In this document: one piece after another, positions 49,592 to 58,124 of the stretch
Layout: the number at the start of each line of letters is the position of its first letter
Numbering within the stretch: the stretch's first letter is position 1
From: Pseudarthrobacter sp. Fe7
GTDB lineage: Bacteria > Actinomycetota > Actinomycetes > Actinomycetales > Micrococcaceae
Assembly (NCBI GenBank): GCA_024372495.1
Contig: CP099977.1
Coordinates: 1,736,001 to 1,800,000, forward strand
DNA: 64,000 nucleotides
Reading direction: 5' to 3'
Notes under the pieces: generated by a model
Databases searched by the model: none
What the model was told of the DNA's origin: nothing
Seen by the model: only the letters and a program-made list of their open reading frames with translations
Translations under genes and position numbers: made by a program

Positions 49592-50093
49592 CCCTTCGAT
49601 CCGACTGGTCCCAACGCCACTGCAGCATGGCCCGCGGCCTGGACATCCTGGGCGACCCCTGGTCCATCCTGGTGCTCCGGGAGGTCTTCTTCGGGAACGG
49701 GCGCTTCGACGCCATGAAGAGCCGGCTGGAGGTAGCGGACTCGGTCCTTACCAAGCGGCTGGCAGGCCTGGTGGAATCCGGGCTGCTGGAGAAAAGGGCA
49801 TACGACGACGGCGGCCGCACCCGCCAGGAGTACGTCCTCACGCCCAAGGGCGAAGACGCGCTGCCGGTGCTGAATGCGGTCACCATCTGGGCGGAAAAGC
49901 ACCTGCCCGCGCCGTCGGACCAGGCGCACCTCTACGTCATCCACTCCGGCTGCGGGAACCCCACCACCTCGGCGGACACCTGCACCGGGTGCGGGGAACG
50001 GCTTACCGCGGCGAACACCAGCGGCACAGCCGCTCCCGGTCCGAGCAGCCCATCCAGCTGTCCACCGCAGCCCGGAACGGAGCGGCCGCATGA
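49588..50093 (+). CDS. HxlR-family transcriptional regulator, probable frameshift near the end
   Basis: A winged-helix regulator with the HxlR N-terminal Cys (WSQRHCSMARGLDILGDPWS) and the HTH (RFDAMKSRLEVADSVLTKRL). A CGNPTTSADTCTGCGERL segment gives a Cys-rich tail. As written the frame runs on far into the next gene, which is unlikely. A missing base around 50027-50035 (CCC for CCCC) gives the tail RSEQPIQLSTAARNGAAA and a TGA at 50091-50093, overlapping the MFS start. That repair yields 168 aa. The exact break point is inference. Confidence 0.78.
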
Positions 50094-51454
50094 ACGCGAT
50101 GCCCCGGAAAGCAGCCGAAGCCACGGAGGAGGCCGCCCCGCAGTCCCCGCCGGTAAAGCGCCCCCGGCTGCACCCCGCCTGGACAGTTGCCGCCGTGGCG
50201 TTCCTCGCGCTCGTGGGGGCGGCAGGTTTCCGGGCGGCCCCCGGCGTCCTCATGGTCCCGCTCCAGCAGGAGTTTGGCTGGTCCACCACGGTCCTGTCCG
50301 CGGCAGTCAGCATCAACCTGGTGCTCTTCGGCCTGACCGCCCCGTTCGCCGCCGCCCTGATGGAACGGTTCGGCGTCCGGGCCGTGACGGCAACGGCACT
50401 GGTCCTGATCGGCTCGGGCAGCGCCCTGACAGTGCTGGTGAACCAGTCCTGGCAGATCCTGCTGACCTGGGGCCTGCTGATCGGGCTGGGCACCGGCTCC
50501 ATGGCCCTGGTCTTCGCTGCCACCATCGCCAACACGTGGTTCACCAGGAGTCGCGGCCTGGTCATCGGAATCCTCACCGCAGGCAGCGCGGCCGGCCGCC
50601 TGGTCTTCCTGCCCTTCATCGCCCTACTGGCCCAGGACCCGGGCTGGCGTCAGGCCTCGCTGCTGATCGCCGCGGGTGCCCTCGCCGTGGTCCCGCTGGT
50701 GCTGAAGTTCCTCAAGAACTCGCCGGCGGACGCCGGGGTGCTGCCCTATGGTGCCGTGACAGCGGATGCAGGAGCTGGCGAGCTTAAGGCCGCGGCAGCG
50801 GCTTCCCACGACGGACGGCGCCCCAATGCCGCCATCCGCGCGCTGCAGGTACTCCGCCGCGCCAGCAAAGTCCGGACCTTTTGGGCGCTCGCGGCCGGGT
50901 TTGCCATCTGCGGCGCCACCACCAACGGCCTGATCGGCACCCACTTCATCCCCTCCGCTCACGACCACGGCATGCCCGAAACCACTGCAGCGGGGCTGCT
51001 CGCCGTCGTCGGGATTTTCGACATCATCGGGACCATCGCCTCGGGTTGGCTGACGGACCGCTTCAACCCCCGCGTCCTGCTTGCCGTCTACTACCAGTTC
51101 CGCGGCATCGGCCTGCTGGTCCTTCCGCTGCTGTTGAACGCCGAGGTGCAGCCGAGCATGATCGTGTTTGTGGTGATCTACGGCCTGGACTGGGTGGCCA
51201 CTGTCCCACCCACGGCCGCCATCTGCCGTGAAACGTTCGGAGCGGACGGCAGCGTGGTCTTCGGCTGGGTCTTCGCCGCCCACCAGCTCGGCGCCGCCGC
51301 CGCCGCCATCGCCGCCGGTGCCCTCCGCGACGCCACCGGGCACTACACCTACGCCTGGTTCGGGGCCGCCGCCATGTGCACCATTGCCGCCGTCATCAGC
51401 GCCACCATCCGCCGGCATCGCGGTTTGCGGGAAGCGGAGCCGGCAGCGGCCTGA
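50090..51454 (+). CDS. MFS transporter (OFA/monocarboxylate type)
   Basis: A 454-aa twelve-helix transporter from ATG 50090, overlapping the repaired HxlR stop. Helix 1 and the following motif are typical: AAPGVLMVPLQQEFGWSTTV, SINLVLFGLTAPFAAALMER, and in the second half FDIIGTIASGWLTDRFNPR. It resembles oxalate/formate or monocarboxylate porters; the substrate is unknown. The coupled HxlR gene is its likely regulator. Confidence 0.87.
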   Translation: MNAMPRKAAEATEEAAPQSPPVKRPRLHPAWTVAAVAFLALVGAAGFRAAPGVLMVPLQQEFGWSTTVLSAAVSINLVLFGLTAPFAAALMERFGVRAVTATALVLIGSGSALTVLVNQSWQILLTWGLLIGLGTGSMALVFAATIANTWFTRSRGLVIGILTAGSAAGRLVFLPFIALLAQDPGWRQASLLIAAGALAVVPLVLKFLKNSPADAGVLPYGAVTADAGAGELKAAAAASHDGRRPNAAIRALQVLRRASKVRTFWALAAGFAICGATTNGLIGTHFIPSAHDHGMPETTAAGLLAVVGIFDIIGTIASGWLTDRFNPRVLLAVYYQFRGIGLLVLPLLLNAEVQPSMIVFVVIYGLDWVATVPPTAAICRETFGADGSVVFGWVFAAHQLGAAAAAIAAGALRDATGHYTYAWFGAAAMCTIAAVISATIRRHRGLREAEPAAA

Positions 51455-51479
51455 AACGGGGCGCCGCTAGGCTGGTCGA

Positions 51480-52252
51480 ATGGAATCCGTCGCACCAGCC
51501 CCCGCCCGTCCCGTTGCCCTGGTCACCGGTGTGGGGCGGCTGGCCGGTATCGGCGCCGGCATTTCCCGCCGGCTCGCGGCGGACGGCTGGGACCTGGTCC
51601 TGTCCTACTGGGCCGACTATGACGCCCGCATGCCGTGGGGGAGCGAACCCGAGGACGTGGTCCGTCTTACGGCGGAGCCTGGAAGCCATCGGCGCCAAGG
51701 TCCATGTCTTGTCCGCCGACCTCCAGGATCCCGGGGTCCCGGACCGGCTCATGGCAGAGGCCGCCCAACTGGCCGGACCGCTGCAGGGCCTGGTGCTCAG
51801 CCATGCGGAATCAGTTGACTCCGGGCTGCTGGACACCACCGTTGAATCCTTCGACCGGCACTTCGCCGTAAACACGCGCGCCAGTTGGCAGCTGATTGCC
51901 GCCTTCGCGCGGCAGGCAACGGACGACGGCGGCGCAATTGTTGCGCTGACCAGCGACCACACAGCGTTCAACCTTCCTTATGGCGCCTCGAAGGGTGCCC
52001 TGGACCGGATCGTGATTGCCGCAGCCCGCGAGCCTGGGCCCGCAGGGGATTTCCGCGAACGTCCTCAACCCGGGGCCGGTGGATACCGGCTGGATGACTC
52101 CGGACGTGCGGGACGAGCTGACGGCCCAGCAGCCCACCGGCCGGCTGGGCACCCCGGCCGACGTTGCCGGGACCGTGGCCTTCCTGCTCTCACCCTCCGG
52201 ACGATGGGTCTCCGGCCAGTTGATCAAGGCCGACGGCGGCTTCTCGGCCTGA
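51480..52252 (+). CDS. Short-chain dehydrogenase/reductase, two apparent frameshifts
   Basis: A 256-aa Rossmann enzyme. The cofactor motif is LVTGVGRLAGIGAGISRRLA, with an insertion typical of one SDR branch. The catalytic Tyr-Lys pair is in LPYGASKGALDRI, and the C-terminal part reads GRLGTPADVAGTVAFLLS and SGQLIKADGGFSA. Two breaks are GAGCCTGG for GAGCTGG at about 51678 and 52031, restoring LTAELEAIGAKV and AARELGPQGISANV. It follows the MFS gene by 25 nt. The substrate is unknown. Confidence 0.9.
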
Positions 52253-52286
52253 CCCTTCCGCCCCGGCCCGCCTCCCAGCTGCCCCT

Positions 52287-52352
52287 CCCAACTAGGTAGC
52301 GCCAACTGTCGTTTTGAGTCCCCAAAACGACAGTTCGCGCTACCTAGTTGGG
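52287..52352. repeat. 66-bp near-perfect hairpin between convergent genes
   Basis: The left arm (52287-52316, starting CCCAACTAGGTAGCGC) and right arm (52323-52352, ending GCGCTACCTAGTTGGG) are inverted copies matching at 29 of 30 positions, with a 6-nt loop AGTCCC. The long stem is AT-richer than its surroundings. It may be a bidirectional terminator, but 30-bp arms are longer than any other terminator here, so a dispersed palindromic repeat is likely. Confidence 0.8.
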
Positions 52353-52355
52353 GGA

Positions 52356-53577
52356 TCAGTGGAAGGCGCCAAGGCCCGTGATGTGCCGGCCCAGGATCAG
52401 GGTGTGGACCTCATCGGTGCCTTCATAGGTCCGCACCGACTCCAGGTTGGCGGCGTGCCGCAGCGGTGAGTAGTCGGTGGTGATGCCGTTGCCGCCCAGA
52501 ATGGACCGGGCCTCCCGCGCCACGGCGATGGCCTCGCGGACGTTGTTCAGCTTGGCCAGGGAGATCTGCTCCGGCCGGAGCGTCCCGGCGTCCTTCCGCC
52601 GGCCCAGGTGCAGCGCCAGCAGCGTGCCCTTCTGGATCTCCACCAGCATGTTCACCAGCTTCTCCTGCGTGAGCTGGTAGCCGGCCAGCGGCTTGCCGAA
52701 CTGCAGCCGGTCCTGCGAGTACGCCAGCGCCGCCTCATAGGAATCGCGGGCGGCGCCCATGGCACCCCACGCGATGCCGTACCGGGCCTCGTTCAGGCAG
52801 GTGAACGGGCCGCGCAGCCCCCGCGCTCCCGGCAAGAGGGCCTCGGGACCCAACCCGACGTCGTCGAACACCACGTCGCACTGGATGGAGGCGCGCATGG
52901 AGAGCTTCTGCTGGATGGGCGTGGCGGTCACGCCGGGGGTCCCGGCCGGCACCAGGAAGCCGTGGACGCCGTCGTCCGTCATGGCCCACACCACCATGAC
53001 GCCGGCCACGGAGGCCAGCCCAATCCAGCGCTTTGCGCCGTTGAGCACCCAGCCGGCGTTGTCCCCGCTGCCGTCCCGGGTTGCGAACGTAGCCATGGAG
53101 GCCGGATCCGAACCCGCAGTGGGCTCGGTCAGGGCGAAGCAGCCAATCACCTCGCCGGCGGCCATCCGCGGCAGCCACTCCTGCTTGTGCTCCTCGGAGC
53201 CCCAGGTGTGGATGGCGGTCATGGCCAGCGAACCCTGGACGGAGACGAAGGTGCGGATGCCCGAATCCCCGGCCTCCAGTTCCATCGCCGCCAGGCCGTA
53301 TTCGACGGCGGACCGGCCCGGGCAGCCGTAGCCCTCCAGGTGCATGCCCAGGACGCCCAGCTCACCCAGGCTCCGTCGCCAGCTCCAGGGGGAAGACGGC
53401 GTCCTCGTACCACTGTGCGATTTCCGGCTTGATCCGCTGATTGGTGAAGTCCCGGACCTTTTGCCGGAGTTCCAGTTCGCCTCCCGACAGCAGGGAATCG
53501 AGGTCCAGAACGTCCGACAGGCCGGTGGCGATGGCTTCAGCAGTGATTTCTTCGGCTGTCATGTGTTCACCGTTCAT
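52356..53577 (-). CDS. Acyl-CoA dehydrogenase, glutaryl-CoA dehydrogenase type, one apparent frameshift
   Basis: A 406-aa flavoenzyme. Motifs include CFALTEPTAGSDPASMATFA, LNGAKRWIGLASVAGVMVVW, and the C-terminal catalytic segment TYEGTDEVHTLILGRHITG, with Glu as base. The last resembles glutaryl-CoA dehydrogenase. The start ATG (53577) overlaps the permease stop (ATGA); 53562 is an alternative. The break near 53366 is GAGCCTGG for GAGCTGG, restoring ATELGELGVLGM. It is the last gene of the YgiB-YgiC-permease operon, a link not expected for plain lysine catabolism. Confidence 0.9.
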
Positions 53578-55066
53578 CTGGTCGTTTGGAAGTAGCCGCG
53601 GGTGGCGGGCAGGAAGCGGCAGATGGCGGCGAGGACGACCCCAAGCGCCAGCAGCACCACGCCGCTCACGAAGGCCCCGCCGATGCCGAAGATCCGGGTG
53701 TTGCCGTAGGCCGGATCCCACATCTGCATGGCGGAAATGAAGAACGCGGCGGTCAGGAGCAGCGCGCCGGCCAGGGGAGGATGCCGCGGAACCACAGGTT
53801 GCGGGCTGAGTCCCGCAGTGTTCCGCGGAAGTACCAGAAGCAGGCGAAGCCGGTCAGGGAGTAGTAGAACGCAATGAACAGGCTGATGGCACTGATGGAA
53901 TCCGCCAGCAGGTTTTCGCTCAGGAAACTCATGGCCACGTAATAGGCGGCGGCAGCGCCGCCCATCACCTGGGTGGAGAACCCCGGAGTCTGGTTACGCG
54001 GGTGTACCTCGGCGAACTTCGCCGGCAGGGCTCCGTGAACGCCCATGGACAGCGTCCCGCGCGCCGTGGGCAGGATGGTGGTCTGGGTGGAGGATAGGAC
54101 GGAAGCCAAAACCGCCACCACGATCAGCCAGCCCCACGGCCCCAGCATCACGTCCTTCATAGCCAGGAACACGTCGTCCTTGTTCGCTTCGTTGCCCAGG
54201 CCGATGCCCTCGGAGCCCACAGTGGCGTACATCATTACCAGCAGTGCCACGGAAACGTAGATGGCCACCAGGACGAATGCCGAGATCACGGCCCCGCGGC
54301 CGGGGGTGCTGGACGGGTCCTCGGTTTCCTCGTTCACGGCCAGGCAGGTGTCCCAGCCCCAGTAGATGAACAAGGCCAGGAGGGCACCGTGTACCACCGC
54401 CCCCGGATCGGCAAAGGCGCCCACCGGGTTGAACCATTCGAAGTCGAAGGCCTGGCCCTCGGGCGCACCGCCCACGATCCGCATGACGATGGCCAGTGCG
54501 AAGATCCCCAGCGCAAGGTACTGGACGTAGGTCAGTACCCGCTGAACGTGCTCTCCCAGCCTGATGCCGCGGTAGTTCACCAGGGTCATCAGCACAATGA
54601 AGAGCAGGCCCGTTCCGGTGACCAGCACCTTGTTCTGTGCCAGCGACCCGTCACCCACCAGCAGCCACAGGTACTGCCCGGCCACCTGAGCCAGGTTGGC
54701 CAGGACCACGATTCCGGCCAGCGCCACGCCCCAGCCGCCCAGCCAGCCGGCCCAGGGGCCAAAGGCCTGGCGGGACCAGGTGAACGTGGTGCCGCAGTCA
54801 GGGATGGCGCTGTTGAGCTCGCGGAAGGCGTAAGCAATGAACAGGACCGGGATGAACCCCACCAGGAGGATCAGGGGAGTGTAGTTGCCGTTCACGGCAA
54901 CGATCAGGCCCAGGGTGGCGGCGAGCGAGTACACCGGCGCAGTGGAGGCCAAACCCAGCATCACCGAGTCGCCCAGGTCCAGGATCCCGGCCCGCAACCC
55001 CTTGGCCGGCACCGGGGTGCCGGCCCCGCCGCCGTGGCCTCCCGCCGTCGTCATGTCCGTGCTCAT
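53574..55066 (-). CDS. APC-family amino acid/polyamine permease, one apparent frameshift
   Basis: A membrane transporter of 497 aa with twelve to fourteen helices: LGDSVMLGLASTAPVYSLAA, the helix-6 region FIYWGWDTCLAVNEETEDPS, and GTLSMGVHGALPAKFAEVHP. Start ATG 55066 overlaps the upstream stop (ATGA). The break near 53772 is CCCC for CCCCC, restoring RGILPLAGALLLTAAFF and the tail ending in TRGYFQTTR. Its coupling to a glutathionylspermidine-synthase-like gene suggests polyamine, amine or glutamate uptake. Confidence 0.87.
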
Positions 55067-56274
55067 AAGGTGATTCCTGCCTTGCTGGAGTTGGTCACCG
55101 CTGAAAGCGGGGCCGGCGCGTCGATGGTGTTGGGCACAAAGCGGCAGAAGTAGTCCGTGACCGGCCCGTCCGATTCCCGGATGCCGCAGCCCACGGATTC
55201 GCCGTCCACCACCCAGAGGCCAAGGACCGGGCGGTTGCCGCCGAAGTCCGGCAGCGGGTGGTACTGCTGGTAGCACCAGCCTTCACGGCCGTAGCCGCCG
55301 GGCTGTTCCAGGTTGAGACCGTCCGCGTGGATGCGGATGTTGTCGCCTTCGCGGCCGTGCAGCGGCTTGCCCACCCATTCCTTCAGCGGCCCCGGGTCCG
55401 TGAGGTAGGCGGGCAGCAGGTTGGGGTGGTTGGGGTAGAGGTGCCAGAGGGCGGCGAGCAGTGCCTTGTTGGAGAGCAGCATCTTCCAGGCGGGTTCCAC
55501 CCACCGCGGGTTGTGCGCGCGCTCCAGCAGCCGCGGGCCGAACTCCTCCTTCATCATCAGCTCCCAGGGATAGAGCTTGAAGATGGTGCTGATCATGAAG
55601 TTGTCAAGGTCCACGAAGCGGTTCAGGCTGGGGTCCCAGCCGATGTCCGACATGTTGATGCCGATGGTGGTCCACCCAGCCTGGCTTGCGACGTCGCGCA
55701 TGTACGCCGCCGTCATCCAGTCCTCGCCGGATTCCTCCACCTCGGAATGGGCAACGTGCAGGGTGCTCATGCCGGTCCGGTACTGGAACTTTTTCCACTG
55801 CCGGATCAGGGCCTCGTGGATGCCGTTCCACTGGTCCTTTTCCGGGTGGACGTCCTGCAGCCAGAACCACTGGGCGACGGCGGCCTCGATGAGCCCGGTG
55901 GGGGTGTCGGCGTTGTATTCGAGCATTTTGGCCGGGCCGCCCTGGCCGTCGTAGATGAAATCGAAGCGCCCGTACACGTCCACGTCGCCGGCCTGCAGGG
56001 ACTCTGCCGCCAGTTCCAGGGCCTGGGGCCCGATGCCGATGCTGCCCATGGCGCCGGTGGCCAGGAACTTGGCCGCCTCAAGGCACATCCGGTGCATGTC
56101 CTCGGCCGCGGTTTCAAGGGTCTCCACCTCGTCCATGGTGAACTCGTAGTACGCCGACTCGTTCCAGTACTCGATCCGGCGCCCGTCATCCATGGTGGTG
56201 GTGGAGAAGACAAGGCCCTGCTCTTCGATTTTCTGCTTCCAGTCCGGACGGGGCTCAGACAACATTCTTTTCAC
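55063..56274 (-). CDS. Glutathionylspermidine synthase-like ATP-grasp ligase (YgiC family)
   Basis: A 403-aa protein from a GTG 3 nt after the YgiB-like stop. It matches the C-terminal synthetase domain family: GRFDFIYDGQGGPAKMLEYN, ADTPTGLIEAAVAQWFWLQD, PLKEWVGKPLHGREGDNIRI for the ATP-grasp Lys, and YQQYHPLPDFGGNRPVLGLW. The family forms amide bonds with polyamine-like amines; YgiC itself lacks a settled substrate. It sits between a YgiB-like protein and a permease. Confidence 0.9.
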   Translation of the reverse strand: MKRMLSEPRPDWKQKIEEQGLVFSTTTMDDGRRIEYWNESAYYEFTMDEVETLETAAEDMHRMCLEAAKFLATGAMGSIGIGPQALELAAESLQAGDVDVYGRFDFIYDGQGGPAKMLEYNADTPTGLIEAAVAQWFWLQDVHPEKDQWNGIHEALIRQWKKFQYRTGMSTLHVAHSEVEESGEDWMTAAYMRDVASQAGWTTIGINMSDIGWDPSLNRFVDLDNFMISTIFKLYPWELMMKEEFGPRLLERAHNPRWVEPAWKMLLSNKALLAALWHLYPNHPNLLPAYLTDPGPLKEWVGKPLHGREGDNIRIHADGLNLEQPGGYGREGWCYQQYHPLPDFGGNRPVLGLWVVDGESVGCGIRESDGPVTDYFCRFVPNTIDAPAPLSAVTNSSKAGITL

Positions 56275-56277
56275 CGG

Positions 56278-56883
56278 TCAGCCTCCCGAGACCTTGCCGC
56301 CGCCGCTTGAACCGCTCTTGGCGCTGCTGCCAAATCCGCCGCGGCTGACCGCCCCGCCCTTGCTGCTGTAGCCCGAGGCTGCCTTGGCGCCGCTGGGAAT
56401 GGTCCGTGAGAAATTGGGCGCGGTGGACCGGTTCTGGCCGATCGGGGGAACGCTGGCGCCGCGGGAGTAGAAGTACCAGGCGTAGATGCCGCCACCGCGG
56501 CCGGCGGAACTGTCGCAGTTGTTGTCCGCCACGCGCTCGCCGGTCTCGTCGTTGAAGCACACCTGGGCATACTCGGGATCGTCCTCGTTGCTGGCCACCA
56601 CGGCGGTGATGGTGCCGGCCAGGAGGGCGGTCACGCCAAGGCCCACCACCACTGTGCGCCGCTGGGAACGCTTCATGCGGGCGGCCGCCGAGTTGAGCTC
56701 CCTCTCCCGCTCACGTGCAAATGGATCCACAGGGGTGACGGGCTCTTTGAGGAGTTCTGGATGCAGGTCAGGTTTGGGGACCTGCCAGGGCGGTGGCTTG
56801 GCGCTGCTGCCTGCGCCGCTGCTGCCTTCGTTTGCCGGCCCGGTCTCCGGATCCTCCTTTGGGTCCTTCTGGTTCGAGTCCAC
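56278..56883 (-). CDS. YgiB-like membrane protein (DUF1190-type)
   Basis: A 201-aa protein with a Pro/Glu-rich cytosolic N-terminus (about 1-70) and one membrane helix (TVVVGLGVTALLAGTITAVV). An outer domain has CFNDETGERVADNNC and a Gly/Ser-rich tail with SRGGFGSSAKSG. The final motif is that of UPF0441/YgiB proteins. In Escherichia coli ygiB also precedes ygiC, so this pairing supports both calls. No function is established. Confidence 0.82.
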   Translation of the reverse strand: MDSNQKDPKEDPETGPANEGSSGAGSSAKPPPWQVPKPDLHPELLKEPVTPVDPFARERERELNSAAARMKRSQRRTVVVGLGVTALLAGTITAVVASNEDDPEYAQVCFNDETGERVADNNCDSSAGRGGGIYAWYFYSRGASVPPIGQNRSTAPNFSRTIPSGAKAASGYSSKGGAVSRGGFGSSAKSGSSGGGKVSGG

Positions 56884-57064
56884 GGCGTCCCCCTCAGTTG
56901 GTCAGGCGATTCGGGCGCAGCACTGCACCCCCAAATGCAAGTCTCGAATCAGCGTAGTCCCTGCCGGTGCCCGCTGCGAGCAGGAACGCACTGACCTCAA
57001 CAGCGGAGAACTGCCCATTGCGGGTGCGTGCGGGCGCCGCGCCCCGGAACCCTAGACTGATGCC

Positions 57065-57718
57065 ATGGAATCAGGTTCTGTCCTTGCCGTCTGCCGCGTC
57101 CACCACCTCCTGCGGGACGCGGGGAACGTGGGCGTCACGGCTATCGACAAGCGCCCGGCGGATGGCCCGGTCAAGGTCCACAAGCTGGGCCTGCGCGGGG
57201 ACATCCAGGCCAACCGGGCGCACCACGGCGGGGAGGACCAGGCCGTCTACGCCTACGCACAGGCCGACGCCGATTACTGGGCCGGTGAATTGGGGCGCGG
57301 GCTGCCGCCGGGCATCTTCGGCGAGAACCTGCGGGTGTCCGGGATCGAGGCAACCCGCGCGGTGATCGGCGAGCGTTGGAAGGTGGGGTCCGGCGTCGAA
57401 CTTGAGGTCACGTCCCCGCGTACCCCCTGCGCCACGTTCCAGCGCCGGATGAAGGAACCGCAGTGGGTGAAGCGCTTCACCGAGGAGGGCCGGGTGGGGG
57501 CGTACCTGCGCGTCATCCGTACCGGGAGCATTCAGGCCGGCGACACCATCGAGCGCACGTTCGTTCCGCGCCACGGCATCACCATTGGCCAATGGTTCAG
57601 CGCACCGGACGTGGCGGTCATTGAAGCCCTCCGCGGTGCAGAGGCCGACGGCGAGATCCGGCTCCAGGACGAATACCACGCCAAGTTCGAGATGCTGCTC
57701 CGGCGGCTGGGACGGTAG
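57065..57718 (+). CDS. MOSC-domain protein (YiiM type)
   Basis: A 217-aa protein with the MOSC layout: HKLGLRGDIQANRAHHGGED, QAVYAYAQADADYWAGEL, GIFGENLRV and the conserved Cys in TSPRTPCATFQRRM. MOSC proteins bind molybdenum cofactor or detoxify N-hydroxylated bases. It is a single gene, separated from the YgiB-like gene by about 180 bp of divergent promoter region. Confidence 0.9.
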   Translation: MESGSVLAVCRVHHLLRDAGNVGVTAIDKRPADGPVKVHKLGLRGDIQANRAHHGGEDQAVYAYAQADADYWAGELGRGLPPGIFGENLRVSGIEATRAVIGERWKVGSGVELEVTSPRTPCATFQRRMKEPQWVKRFTEEGRVGAYLRVIRTGSIQAGDTIERTFVPRHGITIGQWFSAPDVAVIEALRGAEADGEIRLQDEYHAKFEMLLRRLGR

Positions 57719-58124
57719 CGCCCGTCTCCCTGCGCGGCTGGGCGGCGGCCGTGTGCGCAAGCTCACCGCCGGCGTCGGCCGTTCAATTTCCGGTCCGCGG
57801 CGTCCGTGCCTTACACTTGAAACATCCCCCACTCCGGAAATCCCTTATTCCTGCCCAATTTTTGAGGCAGGACTGGCAAGTGTTGGGGCCCGCACAAGCG
57901 ATGCGGGCATTTTCATAGGGAGAGCCGGCTAAAGAAAACGCTGTACAGACTGCTGGGATAGCAGCCAAGAGATGCAGCGCGAAGTCCTGCCACGGGATTG
58001 CGAAAGCGCCGGACTTCTGTGACCGGCCGGTCAACGTTTGCCCGGCACCATCGGCACGTGTACTGCGGCTCCGCTCACCTCGGGTTGTGCCGCCTGGCCC
58101 CCTATGGATGAGGAACAACTCTCT
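57719..58124 (+). promoter_or_regulatory. Long structured leader of the DeaD gene with attenuator-like hairpins
   Basis: The 406-bp gap holds no gene. CCTGCC/GGCAGG (57850-57871) forms a first stem. GCCCGCA/TGCGGGC (57888-57908) followed by ATTTTC forms a terminator-like stem well before the start codon. Long leaders that control cold-induced DEAD-box helicases are common, so attenuation or autoregulation is possible. The position relative to the transcript start is not known; the stem could instead terminate the MOSC gene. Confidence 0.45.
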
